Assembly: GCA_900095095.1 (NCBI GenBank)
Contig: FMBT01000404.1
Span: 62,001 to 126,000 of the forward strand
Reading direction: 5' to 3'
Source: Fragilariopsis cylindrus CCMP1102
Taxonomy: Eukaryota; Bacillariophyta; Bacillariophyceae; Bacillariales; Bacillariaceae
DNA: 64,000 nucleotides
The notes beneath the pieces were generated by a model. The model saw nothing but the letters and a program-made list of their open reading frames with translations. It was not told where the DNA came from and did no database searches. Every line of letters begins with the position of its first letter. The first letter of the stretch is position 1. Below, piece by piece: positions 45,113-55,671 of this stretch. Made by a program: the position numbers and the translations under genes.

Positions 45113-45576
45113 CATATCTGTCAGTGGTGTTTGTTGAGAGTCAAGTCGAGTTGGGACAGCATCTAAAAAAGTAGAAGAAACGATCCTCGACTACCACTTT
45201 TTATCATTTTGAACCATTCTCTAAACCAAATCTCCTTTTTTCTTTCTCTCTCTCTCTCTCAAAATAAATATAAATAAACACATTTATAAAAAAAAAGGTA
45301 CTAATGAAACAACAAGATGAAGGATTAGATGTATTGTCACATACAATAATGAGATTAGGTGATATGTCCACAAATATATCCGAAGAATTAGGACAACAAA
45401 ATAAAATGTTAGATTCCATGGAAACTGATTTAGATACCGCCAATGAAGATTTGGATTTAGTCACTAGATCCACAAAACAATTGATAGCAAAAAGTGGTGG
45501 TACCACTAATTTTTGTATCATTGCTGCGTTATCAATAGCAGTTTTTGTATTATTATTCTTAATAATATATGTATAA
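44587..45576 (+). CDS. Qc-SNARE, syntaxin-6/8 type
   Basis: Two exons, 44587-44793 and 45298-45576, give 161 residues in frame, joined as DDYIRNQQ-VLMKQQDEGLD. The second exon is a complete SNARE motif (QQDEGLDVLSHTIMRLGDMS, NISEELGQQNKMLDSMETDL, DTANEDLDLVTRSTKQL) with the central-layer Gln in LGQQN. A single C-terminal anchor ends the protein (FCIIAALSIAVFVLLFLIIYV). Qc-SNAREs of this type drive fusion at the trans-Golgi and endosomes (family knowledge). The N-terminus is short, acidic and Asn/Gly-rich, with no Habc helical domain, so the protein is smaller than syntaxin 6. The intron contains a (TA)n run. A 44912-45166 frame inside it does not fit the splice phase. Confidence 0.85.
45076..45107. 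repeat. (TA)n in SNARE intron
   Basis: About 15 TA units inside the single intron of the SNARE gene. Confidence 0.95.
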
Positions 45577-45659
45577 GATATAAATGAACGAATCGAATCA
45601 AATGGAAAGATATAAGAATAATAGAAGTAAAATTAAAATAGTAGAACTAAAATTCCAAC

Positions 45660-46652
45660 TCAGACATGAAAAATAAATACTAGGTATAGCAGGAGTAATA
45701 ATTTGAAAAGGTTTAAACAAGAAAGTAAAGGATTGTCGCGATTATTGGATTTGTGTGATCCCACATGAATGCCGTCTCGTTCATATGTACCATTTACATC
45801 TTCATTGCCCCCACCATACACACCAATTATCTTTGAAGCATTAGCAATAATGTATTCCTTCAACCGTTTTGCCAGCATTTCGCGGCTACCGTCGACCTTC
45901 AACCGCTTTACCAGCATTTCACGGCTACCGTCACAGTCTAGATTGGCCATTTGAAGTCGTTCCCGGAGAGATGTGACATCTAAAGTGTCGAGATCTTCTA
46001 ACGGACTACTGTTGGCAACGGATGAATACGTTTTGCGATCTAAGTTTATGTAGACCAAGAGCTCTATGATGAGATCTTTCGATTCTGTCAATTTTGACCA
46101 ACCGCCTTCGGATGCCATAACAATTTTGGGGTCCGTAGCGTATTCGTTCATCGAGGCTTCTTTCAACAAAGCAAACGAATGAGAATCCGCAAACAACATC
46201 ATCTCGGCAGCATTTGAAGAAACGAGGTGTTTTTCGATGAGGACTGATTCTGCGTACAGCTTCAGATCCGTACAATCAAGTCGATCAGCTGTAAGGAAGA
46301 TATCTTTAACAGATTCTTCGTCATATTTACTAATATCAGGGTATTTCCCAGTATAGATGAATTCCAGAATCTTCTCAAAGACAGTCTCATCAATATCTGC
46401 CAATGTGATATTTATTTCATGACTTTCCTCGTTATTATCGTTCGATTTTGTCAATACAAGCTCATACAAAGTTGCCGAGGAAAGCGCTAGAACACATTTG
46501 TGAGCCTTGAACAGCTTGCCCGAGCTACCAACGGTAAACGCAACATCAGATTCTTTGTTTGAGCGAAACAATTTGGTACCAATATGATTGAGAACGGTCG
46601 ACTTGGGATACCATACACTTCCACGCCTAAAACCATCTGGTGAGAGAACCAT
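45660..46652 (-). CDS. BTB/POZ-SAP domain protein, possibly C-terminally truncated
   Basis: 330 residues. BTB/POZ fold at about 25-130 (SDVAFTVGSSGKLFKAHKCVLA, SSATLYELV, FEKILEFIYTGKYPDI, LTADRLDCTDLKLYAESVL), a BACK-like helical part (NAAEMMLFADSHSFALLKEASMNEY), then a SAP-like helix pair (LDVTSLRERLQMANL) with a duplicated DGSREMLVKRLK / DGSREMLAKRLK unit. BTB proteins usually serve as CUL3 adaptors or dimerisation platforms; SAP motifs bind DNA. The end (GVYGGGNEDVNGTYERDG) looks like the start of a further domain that is cut short. It is replaced by a Leu-rich hydrophobic tail (LLSCLNLFKLLLLLYLVFIF), so a frameshift, missed intron or tail anchor should be considered. Confidence 0.75.
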   Translation of the reverse strand: MVLSPDGFRRGSVWYPKSTVLNHIGTKLFRSNKESDVAFTVGSSGKLFKAHKCVLALSSATLYELVLTKSNDNNEESHEINITLADIDETVFEKILEFIYTGKYPDISKYDEESVKDIFLTADRLDCTDLKLYAESVLIEKHLVSSNAAEMMLFADSHSFALLKEASMNEYATDPKIVMASEGGWSKLTESKDLIIELLVYINLDRKTYSSVANSSPLEDLDTLDVTSLRERLQMANLDCDGSREMLVKRLKVDGSREMLAKRLKEYIIANASKIIGVYGGGNEDVNGTYERDGIHVGSHKSNNRDNPLLSCLNLFKLLLLLYLVFIFHV

Positions 46653-48873
46653 TGTAAAGTAGTAAATCCGAAGGTTGTATTTGAATGAATGGATGGTAGC
46701 AAATAATCGGGGTTGTAGCTGACATTCTAAATTTTATGTCATTCGAGATATCAAGCGAGAATTCATAAAGAGTTATTGTTTCACGTCGCTGGGCCTGTAT
46801 GTAGAACTCATCCAATTTCGTTATTATTCCGTGTCGTCTCCACGCTCCACGCTCAACATCCAACATATTTTTAGCTTACTTGACACGATCTATCCGTTGA
46901 GAGATATACAAGTGTTGAAATCCAATAAGTCCCAGGAAGCTCTTTTAAGATTTGCTCGTCTACAGTAAGTTACGTAAAGCAATATATATTATAATAATAA
47001 TTCACAAAAAAATGCGATGCTATTTTACAGGGCCTTCAGGCACTGTTAACAGCATGGGGGTTGATCGAAAACTAATAATTAATTTCAAATTGCTTTTTAT
47101 AATAAAGTGGGGGGAGGCGCACTGTGAAGACTAGGTTTTCGCCACTTTTTAGGGAAGCGGGTACGGAAATTATTTTATAGTGTGTTTCTACGTGCTAAGG
47201 CAAGGGGTAACTGCTTTTTTTCCAAAGAGGGTACCAAAAGCGGGTACCCCTATTCCACGTAAGCAGGCACCCCTACCCGCTTTTTAGGGAAGCAGGTATC
47301 TCTCATGGTGAATAGGGATATCTATGATTGTTATTGGAGTAAAAATTCAAATGACCAGAGCAGCATGGGAAAAAGTAGCTGCAGTTGTAGCCATTGATTT
47401 GACTACCAGCCAGTATCTGTACACATGACATGCATACAATGGCACATGAAACCTATGCACATAATGTTGTAAGTATGTCATATTACATGAATGTGATGCA
47501 GTGTAGTGTATCAGGACCGGTAATCCCTAGGTAGGTAGGGTATTGTATGACAAGTAAGTAGACACATTTTCAACATCATCCTTGTGGTGATGATTTCTCT
47601 CAATCATCTTTTATCTCAGGTTAAATGACATCCAATGACCATGTGCAAGAGATAGAATTGTAGCTACTTGATTGAGGCCAAAAAGCCGACCAACCAACAC
47701 TCACATATATAATCCCTCCAGTTACGCACGATGATGCTGACCCATTTCTTCTATTTATGCTATTATTACCTTAATTTGCTTCATTCTATTCTGTATCTAT
47801 TGTTATGTGTGTTTGTGACACAAGCTGTTGCTACTGCCATTATCATAATCCTTGTCATCATCCATATCAGTTGACTGTAAAGCTAATCTTCTGCACACTA
47901 ATTTGTGTTTTTCTTATCCATTGAATTAGTGTTTCACTTAAAACCCGACTCGTTTTGACTACTTGGATTCATATAAAATTGTTAGCAGAAGGGACTGTGC
48001 TTATCTCATTTTCTCTTACGTGATGCATCTTCATACAGGAGTACCACTGTAATTGTTTCTGTAATCATATAATACTTAAACGACACTTCATCAAATAATA
48101 CTTACAGTACTTACTACTTGTTCAACCGGTAGCTCGGCATAATTCGCCTTCCCGACGCGAAAATAAGGTTGGAAAGAAGAAGAAAAAAAATAAGGACTGG
48201 TAATTAAAAATTGGATTTAGTCGATATTAGCGGGTGGATTTAATGGGATCTCCTTTATGTAGTGTTAACTAAAAAAATAACTCACTACAGTACCCGAGGA
48301 ACCCTTCTATATGTAATTGTTATTTTCCTTCTTCTTTTTGAAGTTGACATCTTATTGTAAGCGAATGATTTGACAGATTGTTTATCTGCTTGAATTTTGT
48401 ATGTCACATACGACATATAAGATGTCAGAACCCTAATTACATTTAACCCCAATATAAACTTCCTAAAATGTTTTCGCAGTTGGAAGAAATTAATAGAGAA
48501 TACTGTAGCTTGAATAAACGCAAACCATCAAAAAATGTCGATAGTACAGAAACCATCTCAAATCTAAGATACTGCGGTATTTAGACTGAAGAATTCAGGC
48601 TAGCTAATAACCTCACGTAAAAGCCAGTGAACGCTACTTCCTTCTATTACTACCCTCGAAACGGAGGCCTTGAACACCGTTCATTTCCTACGTCAATTCA
48701 TTTATCTGCAGTTGCAGTTGCTCTTGACACTCTTGATCCAAAAATAGCACAAACTGTACAACAACAAACACGTTCACACAAAAAGTGTTGAATAAGTTAC
48801 CAAAAAGCTTATCGTTTTCGTTTTTCTACTAAGCAATATACATCAGCAATCATCATCATTATCATCAATCAAC
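46653..48873. other. 2.2 kb intergenic region, divergent promoters
   Basis: Lies between the divergent BTB and AMT genes. No coding signal. At 47144-47300 a short G/C-rich patch repeats CTTTTTAGGGAAGC and has an inverted pair AAAAGCGGGTA / TACCCGCTTTT, perhaps the end of a mobile-element relic. TACAGTA/TACTGTA motifs occur at about 46966, 48102, 48286 and 48502, the last two 370-590 bases upstream of the ammonium transporter. Confidence 0.5.
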
Positions 48874-49946
48874 ATGTCCGAAATCGAATCCCTTTCGGTC
48901 TTTGAAAGTTGTACGGCTCAGTATACTACTGCTGAGTTGGATAATTTACTACAGTGTATTTCAGATGGTTCGGCTGAGGTAAGTAAAAAGAAAACGATTT
49001 GTTTTGATCGGAATGCTTGCTTGCTTGTGCTTTTCCTTTTCTTTTCGACAGTTAAATGATGATACAGAATACAGAACAACTGAAAGCGTCTCTCATAATT
49101 GAACCTCTTCTTCTCTTTGCTTGTTATTATATGCGTCTTTCTATTTTTCTTTCACACATCATACACAAACATACATACATTCGACGACGACGACGACACA
49201 CACATACATACCCACTACCCACCCACCCACGCAAATACACACACAAACACACACACACACACACACAAACACACAAACACATGAATACAGGCAACTGCCG
49301 CTGCTGCACAAGATATTTCTACCGGTTTGGATCATTTTTATTTGATCTATGCTGGTGCATTAGTATTCTTTATGCAACTAGGATTTGCTATGTTATGTGC
49401 AGGATCGATCCGTGCCAAAAATGTGAAGAATGTATTGTTGTGGAATCTAATGGATTCCTGTGGTGGTGGACTTGCATTTTGGGTCACAGGATATGCATTC
49501 GCATACGGTGGTGAAGATGATTCACCTACATGGACATTTATTGGTTATAAAAATTTCTTCTTAATGGGTGATGATGTTAATCTAAGTTATTGGTTTTTCC
49601 AATTCGCATTTGCCTGTGCCGTATCGAGTATCGTGGCTGGTACTATTGCCGAACGAACACAAATGAAGGGATATTTATTTTATTCCTTGTTCTTGGTGGG
49701 ATTTGTGTATCCTGTCGTCGCTCATGCATTCTGGTCGACCAATGGATTCCTAGCAAATACGAATGCGGAACCATTATGGAATAGTGGTGCCATTGATTTT
49801 GCAGGATCCGGTCCGGTGCATATGTTAGGTGGTGTTACTGCATTGATGGCAGCAATTGTGTTAGGTCCACGTCTTGGTCGTTTCCATGACGACGATGGTC
49901 AAATTCTTGAGGTACCGAATGATATTCCTGGACATAGGTATGTAAA

Positions 49947-49981
<35 letters not shown>

Positions 49982-51000
49982 GTATCCATCAATCGCAATA
50001 ATCTTTCCCCTTTACATGTATAAATTTCCAAAAAGAAGAACAATCATACTGTTCTAACGATAGCTTTCTTCTACCCCTATCTCCCACGTATGGTATTCTC
50101 TCCGTGTTATTGATCTATTTTTCTATCTCTACTAGTACACCATTGGCAATCCTTGGTACATTCGCACTTTGGTTTGGTTGGTATGGATTTAATCCTGGAT
50201 CGACCTTCAGTGCGTCGACGGCAGTTGCCGGTGAAGTTGCTGCCTTGGTGGCTGTTAATACTACATTAGCAGCAGCTGCAGGTGCTATTAGTGCTATGTT
50301 CACAAGTACATACTTCAACTATCGTATTGAGGGTGTACATACATATGATGTTGCATACACAATGAACGGATTATTAACTGGATTGGTTGCAATCACGGCA
50401 CCATGTGCATCTGTTGATAGTTGGGCTGCTGTTGTGATTGGAATTGTTGCTGGTTGGGCATATCTTGCTGGATCGAAATTATTAGTGAAACTTCGTATCG
50501 ACGATGCTGTTGATGCAATCCCGGTACATTTGGTGGGTGGTATGTGGGGTCTTATTGCAGCTGGTTTATTCAGTACACCAGAATTATTGGAAAAAGCATA
50601 CGGCCAATCGGAACATGTTGGATGGTTTTATGAATGGGGTCGTGGTTCTGGGAACTTCACTTTGATTGGTACACAATTGATTGGTATCCTATTTATTTTT
50701 GGATGGACTACAGCAATTATGTATCCATTCTTTTGGCTCTTAAACGTTTTTGGATCACTCCGTGTTGATCCAATGGAGGAACATGCCGGTATGGATATTA
50801 GTCGTCATAACGGATCAGGCTATATTATTGAAAAACAAGATAAGTTATTAGATGCTAGTACCTCACTTCATCAGAGAAGATCAATTGCACTTGCTTTGAA
50901 AACGACCGAGAAAGCTGCTACTGAACCTGATGCTGTTGCTGCTGTGGATAATGGTGGTTCTAAGGAACCCAAAACAGAAACTGCCGAAGTAGAGGCCTAA
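48874..51000 (+). CDS. AMT1: Ammonium transporter, AMT1 type
   Basis: Three exons, 48874-48978, 49291-49937 and 50136-51000, join in frame to 538 residues, normal for AMT1. Recognisable elements: LIYAGALVFFMQLGFAMLCAGSIRAKN, AGTIAERTQMKGY, the first pore-His motif DFAGSGPVHMLGGVTAL, LGTFALWFGWYGFNPGST, and the second pore-His region DAVDAIPVHLVGGMWG. The cytosolic C-terminus EEHAGMDISRHNGSGYI holds the conserved trimer-gating segment with its phosphorylatable Thr replaced by Ser in DISRH. It imports ammonium across the plasma membrane. Intron 1 ends in a long (AC)n tract before the acceptor; intron 2 holds a (TA) run. In diatoms such genes are typically nitrogen-responsive (inference). Confidence 0.93.
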
Positions 51001-51169
51001 AGAAGAACAATAAACTCCGACGTTAAAGAAGAAAAATAGACTCTGAAGAAAAATGAAAATTCGTTACGTCTTAATCTTAACGGTGGGAAGATTGGCTAGC
51101 GACTATCTATACAAATGGATACATCCGATACCGACCTTGACGAAAGGATGTGGGGTTGTGCACGGGTAT

Positions 51170-51209
<40 letters not shown>

Positions 51210-51470
51210 TATATGTTATTGATGAATAGCTATTACAGGAATTAAAAATCAGCTACTTTTAGATAAAACTCACGATTGTTACTATTATCAGTATTGTAGT
51301 GTGAACGAGTTAATCTTTCTCAGTCCTCCTCTCCGACTTGTCTGCCTGTCTGTCTGCCTGTCGTTCTCTCCTTCCTCTCTCTCTCTCTCAGCCCTTATAT
51401 TGTACGTGTGCATGTTATATTCCTAGTTGTAGCTCACTCTGTTGATGAAGAGGCATTGATAATGTCCTAT
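51001..51470. other. 3' flanks of convergent genes, with (AT)n
   Basis: No gene. A run of about 17 AT units spans 51173-51206, and a CT-rich tract lies at about 51340-51390. Confidence 0.7.
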
Positions 51471-51968
51471 TTATCTACTTCTACTCCTTACCATGAATGC
51501 GGTAAAGACTAGAGCGGTTACGATCACGACTGCTGTGCCAACCACAATGTCCCATGATACCAATCTGTCAAGGTCTTCTTCTTCTTCGTTGTTGCCGTCG
51601 TCATTGTTATTATTGCGATGGGTGACGATGTGGTGAACGGTTCCTTCTTTATTCGCAGCTACAATATTTCCATTTCCATAGGACGCGTTATCGCTGTTGT
51701 TGTTGTTCTTGGGACGTGTCGTCAATCCGAGTTTGGTTACGTAATAGCTGCAATTTAATTTTTGGTATATTACGATCACCTCGAATAACAGTCTCAGGAA
51801 TTTCTTTCGCAAAATATGGTTCATAATATTAATTTAGAATTTGCAATTGATTCGATGATTCCACTCAACCTCTATGATTTACCTTCCCTCCCAGAGTAGT
51901 TCCTTGCGCAAATCTTTGCTACAGTATATGATTAGAATCTCACACATTTTGCATTCTCTCAACGGCAT
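51471..51968 (-). CDS. Small single-pass membrane protein, two exons (unknown)
   Basis: Exons 51968-51883 and 51747-51471 join (AG|C) to a 120-residue protein starting MPLRECKMCEILIIYCSK and crossing the splice as LLWEG-SYYVTKLGLTTRPK. An Asn/Asp-rich middle follows, then a C-terminal membrane helix (WDIVVGTAVVIVTALVFTAFM) with a basic end (RSRSR), as in tail-anchored proteins. The GTAAAT donor and TTGCAG acceptor with a 135-base intron support the model. The alternative is an unspliced 117-residue frame from 51824 with an implausible N-terminus. Family not recognised. Confidence 0.5.
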
Positions 51969-52400
51969 CGTTTTGTGTTCTGTCTTCTTACCGCCACTGT
52001 TTTTTGATTTTTTTTGGATCTTGATTTCGATTTTCAATAATGTTATGTACTCTGCCGCTGAAAGGTAATTTCCTTATCATCGCAACAAAAAGTATTCCTT
52101 AGAAAAAGTATATATGGATTTTTTTAGAAATTTTGATCTTGCCAATAATCGGTCATATTATATCCTCACCGCCTAAAAATTGATGTACGATATTTAACCA
52201 ATATAGTATTGTAATGATAACATAGATACTACTGTACCGGCTTTTTAGGCTTGTTCTATTTCGTTGCAAGACAAGACAAATCAAATGAAATCAAATAAAT
52301 CACTCCCGGAAACTTAAATGTTTTACTCAACTCACATATACAAGAATAACTACCTCTTATATTGCAGCACCCTCCCCAGAGATACGGAATAGCTAACGCA

Positions 52401-52850
52401 TTATCTCTTTCTAATACTCGCAGTCACATTTGCATCTGCATTTGCATTTGCATTCGCATTCGCATTCGCATTCGCATTCGCATTCGCATTCCCATTCGTA
52501 CTATTCGTCGACGAAGCTTCATTCTTCATTTTCACTTTCGTTTTTGTTTTAACTGCAGTTATAGTTGTTATAGCTTGAATTAAATCGTCATCAACTTCAA
52601 GTTTTTTAATAGTTAGTGCGTCAACAATTGGTTCAACATTAGAATTTTTTGTTTTAGTTGGATCATGTATCATTGATAAATATACATTTAATCCAAATGC
52701 TAAACAAATTAAACAACCTAGTAAAATAAGTACACGAGATGAAGTAAACTCCGTATGACCGCTGCTGCTGCTACTGTTGCTTTTATTCTTGTTACTGATA
52801 CTGTTACTGTTCCTATTACTGTTGTTCTTGCGTTGATTATCACGAACCAT
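52401..52850 (-). CDS. Small type II membrane protein with (Asn-Ala)n tail
   Basis: 149 residues from the ATG giving MVRDNQRK; an upstream TTG start is rejected. An Asn/Ser-rich cytosolic head, one membrane helix (SRVLILLGCLICLAFGLNVYL), a short possible lumenal domain (DDDLIQAITTITAVKTKTKV) and an alternating Asn-Ala tail encoded by a hexanucleotide repeat (about 52437-52495). No family recognised. An upstream exon is possible through an acceptor CTTAG near 52949. Confidence 0.5.
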   Translation of the reverse strand: MVRDNQRKNNSNRNSNSISNKNKSNSSSSSGHTEFTSSRVLILLGCLICLAFGLNVYLSMIHDPTKTKNSNVEPIVDALTIKKLEVDDDLIQAITTITAVKTKTKVKMKNEASSTNSTNGNANANANANANANANANADANVTASIRKR

Positions 52851-53513
52851 TTTTGTGTCTGTGTTAATGTTTGTATCTACTGTATTCTTAGAGTCGCCGA
52901 TATATCTTATTGCTGCACCTCCATCCGTCCGCCGTCTTCTTTTCCTAAGCAAGAACGACACGACACCCAAAAAAAGCAAAATTTAAAATGCAAAGATTTA
53001 CGACTCGGTTCTTTTAGTGACAAGTGTACAAGCCCGGTATGTTGGATAATACTCAATACGCTGAATAAATAAATAATATAGGCCCTAAGCTAAAGTACTA
53101 CGAGTATTATGGCGTCTTACGTACGAATATCAGACGACGTTGTAAGAAAACGACACGACGAAATAAATATCAAATCGGAACTTCCGTAAAAGCGTGTCAG
53201 AGTAGTACAAGATGTACGCTAGAGTATCGTAGGGGTCATAAAAAAGATTTATTACCACTGCGCTATCGTTCATTTCTTTTATTTTTAACACATCGCCCAT
53301 ACAAAAGCGACACAAACTCAATACCTTGCTGGAGTAAACAGTAGCCTAAATCCCAATACGACACATGCATCATACATAAACCGATACAATTAGTCCTACT
53401 ACCAGATAATTTTTGCACTACTAATTGATAACATTTGTTCTTTAATTCTATTGGCAAAAAATCAAAGGAGCGACGCGACTGTACCGATATTTAATAACAT
53501 TAGCAGTAGCAGC

Positions 53514-53545
<32 letters not shown>

Positions 53546-53673
53546 TAGTGATATCAGTGATAGCTGAACGAATCCAATATATCATCTAATCGAATCGAAT
53601 CTTATCGAATCTCTAAAAGTCAATTCAAATCAATATATCAAATTCAAATTATTCAAGTCAAAATATTGCCATT
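52851..53673. other. Intergenic, with (CAG)n
   Basis: No gene supported. A run of AGCAGC/AGTAGC triplets spans about 53500-53548, 125 bases before the sulfotransferase ATG. Confidence 0.6.
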
Positions 53674-55320
53674 ATGCCTTGGTTAGAAAAAGATAATATA
53701 CATAAACATGATAATTTATTATTTATACATGTACCACGATGCGGGGGTACATCATTAATGAAATCACATAATGTACCAATGAAGGCAACAATACATTCTA
53801 GTTTATATCATAAATTAGGTATGAAAATTTTCTTTCATCGTTATAAATTATTAGAAAGTGCTAATTTTCCATTATATACCAGTGGGAATGCTGTTTGTAT
53901 AGTTATGACTATATTAAATATCTATTTAAGATTTATTTATTTACCAACCCTAAATAATGATAATGATGATGATAATTCAAATGAAAATGAAAATTCAAGT
54001 TTAAAAATATATAAAGTAATAACAAGTTTTTGTATTGCATTCTTTATAACATTATTTATTGGTTTAACATATGTATTTGTGGCACCAACCATTGGACGTA
54101 TCATATACGTAAGACGATTTTTTTTAGTAATGGTTCAATATGCATTAGGTGGATTGATGGAAAATTTAGAATATTTAACTGGTGCGAATATACATGGATA
54201 CTTACCACATTTGACCGCCCATAAGATGTTACATTATGGATATGTGACACCAAAACAAATGGAGGATGTGTCATCATTAGCTATTGTACGTAATCCATAT
54301 TCAAGAATGGTCAGTATATATATGTACAATCGATTTGGTTCGTCAGAAACATTTCGTGACTTTATTAATTCATGGTATAAGAATATGAAATATTATAGAG
54401 ATAGTGGCGAGATGGAAGAATGGTATACACCATGTCATGTTATACCACAATTTGAATATACACATTTTGAAGGATCACAATTAGTACAATCGATCGTCAA
54501 ACAAGAAGAATTAAAATATTTAAAAATTCGTCATGATAGTAAAAATAATGATGGACAGTATTGTGAAGATAATTCGGTACGTGACTTACCACAAACCGTC
54601 CGTGATGCATTATTGGGTATGCCACATGACAATAAGCGTAAAACAATTAAACCATGGTATGACTATTATGATCAGCATACATTAAATTTAACCTATGAGA
54701 TGTATCAAATTGATTTTGAAATTTTCCAATATTCATCATCCATTGATAAAAGACCTGATTTACATTCACCACAACAAGTATCAGAAACATTGTCAGCACA
54801 ATCTGTATCAAATTCAAAATCAATGACTACTGCAAACACATCACCACCAACAACACCAACAAGACTATCTGCAACGCCGCTGCCGAATAGTATTGAGATA
54901 ACAACACCAACAACACCGATGAGTACTACTAAACTAACTCATGACGATTTATATATAACAACACCACCCCATAGTCCTACACTGCAATCATTCGGTATAT
55001 TATTTGAATCATTTTCACGTGATGTAGCCAGTGAAACAAAAAGTAATGTCGATGCTGCATTACGTCGTAGTTCACTTTTAACAAAATCAGCCCGTGTATC
55101 AGCACGACGTTCATCTATGGTGGATAGTATCCGTAGTAGTCGTAGTAGTAAAAGTAGTACAACACGTATTATATTTACTAATAGTCCAACAGATCGTGCT
55201 TTATTAGAAAATGAATTTTCTAAATTAGCTGATAACGATAAAGACGATAGAAGAGCTGCTGATGGAAATGGAAATACAAACAATGAAGATGATGATGATG
55301 AACAAAAGAAAAATGATTAA
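53674..55320 (+). CDS. Sulfotransferase-family protein with membrane helices inserted in the catalytic domain
   Basis: 548 residues, single exon. The 5'-phosphosulfate (PAPS) loop is at 16-29 (LFIHVPRCGGTSLM) and the 3'-phosphate-binding motif at 202-214 (LAIVRNPYSRMVS), both as in the Sulfotransfer_2 class. Between them, where the class is normally soluble, lie two hydrophobic helices, at about 70-91 (SGNAVCIVMTILNIYLRFIY) and 114-140 (KVITSFCIAFFITLFIGLTY and on), joined by an Asn/Asp/Glu loop. The remaining core runs to about 345 (LTYEMYQIDFEIFQYS). A Ser/Thr/Pro-rich disordered tail of 200 residues follows. Such enzymes sulfate polysaccharides or proteins in the Golgi; here the N-terminus carries no signal anchor, so the inserted hairpin may do the anchoring. 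Confidence 0.8.
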   Translation: MPWLEKDNIHKHDNLLFIHVPRCGGTSLMKSHNVPMKATIHSSLYHKLGMKIFFHRYKLLESANFPLYTSGNAVCIVMTILNIYLRFIYLPTLNNDNDDDNSNENENSSLKIYKVITSFCIAFFITLFIGLTYVFVAPTIGRIIYVRRFFLVMVQYALGGLMENLEYLTGANIHGYLPHLTAHKMLHYGYVTPKQMEDVSSLAIVRNPYSRMVSIYMYNRFGSSETFRDFINSWYKNMKYYRDSGEMEEWYTPCHVIPQFEYTHFEGSQLVQSIVKQEELKYLKIRHDSKNNDGQYCEDNSVRDLPQTVRDALLGMPHDNKRKTIKPWYDYYDQHTLNLTYEMYQIDFEIFQYSSSIDKRPDLHSPQQVSETLSAQSVSNSKSMTTANTSPPTTPTRLSATPLPNSIEITTPTTPMSTTKLTHDDLYITTPPHSPTLQSFGILFESFSRDVASETKSNVDAALRRSSLLTKSARVSARRSSMVDSIRSSRSSKSSTTRIIFTNSPTDRALLENEFSKLADNDKDDRRAADGNGNTNNEDDDDEQKKND

Positions 55321-55671
55321 GATAAATAGATAATTTGAATGTTTCATACTAGGTAAAATAAATATTGATTTGTGTTTTTGGTCAATATAAATAAGTAACA
55401 CAAAAAATAAAACAATAATAATACACGTAAGAAGAAAAATTTGATAGTAACTAATATCATTAGTTCAATAATATTTTAAAGTGTACAAGACTAAAATTTC
55501 TGATGGCCGTCGACCAGGCCAGACTCTACTATCATTTTTGTTGTTCACAGCCTGCCATCATTTCTGTTTTTATGTCTCCTTTTCCTGCAGTACTTGAATA
55601 TTGTCCCTTTGTAGAACACGAACAACTGCAATTGCAACTGCAAAAGGTTTCAACATTAACATTCTAGTTCT
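55321..55671. other. 3' flanks of convergent genes
   Basis: 350 AT-rich bases between the ends of the sulfotransferase and START-like genes. Nothing recognised. Confidence 0.7.

Noticed and set aside
44912-45166. Possible extra exon within the SNARE gene
   Set aside because: Any acceptor available would break the phase-0 join, and the direct join already gives a normal Qc-SNARE.
49056-49514. 152-codon plus-strand frame overlapping AMT exon 2
   Set aside because: It is in the wrong frame relative to the transporter and runs through the (AC)n intron tract.
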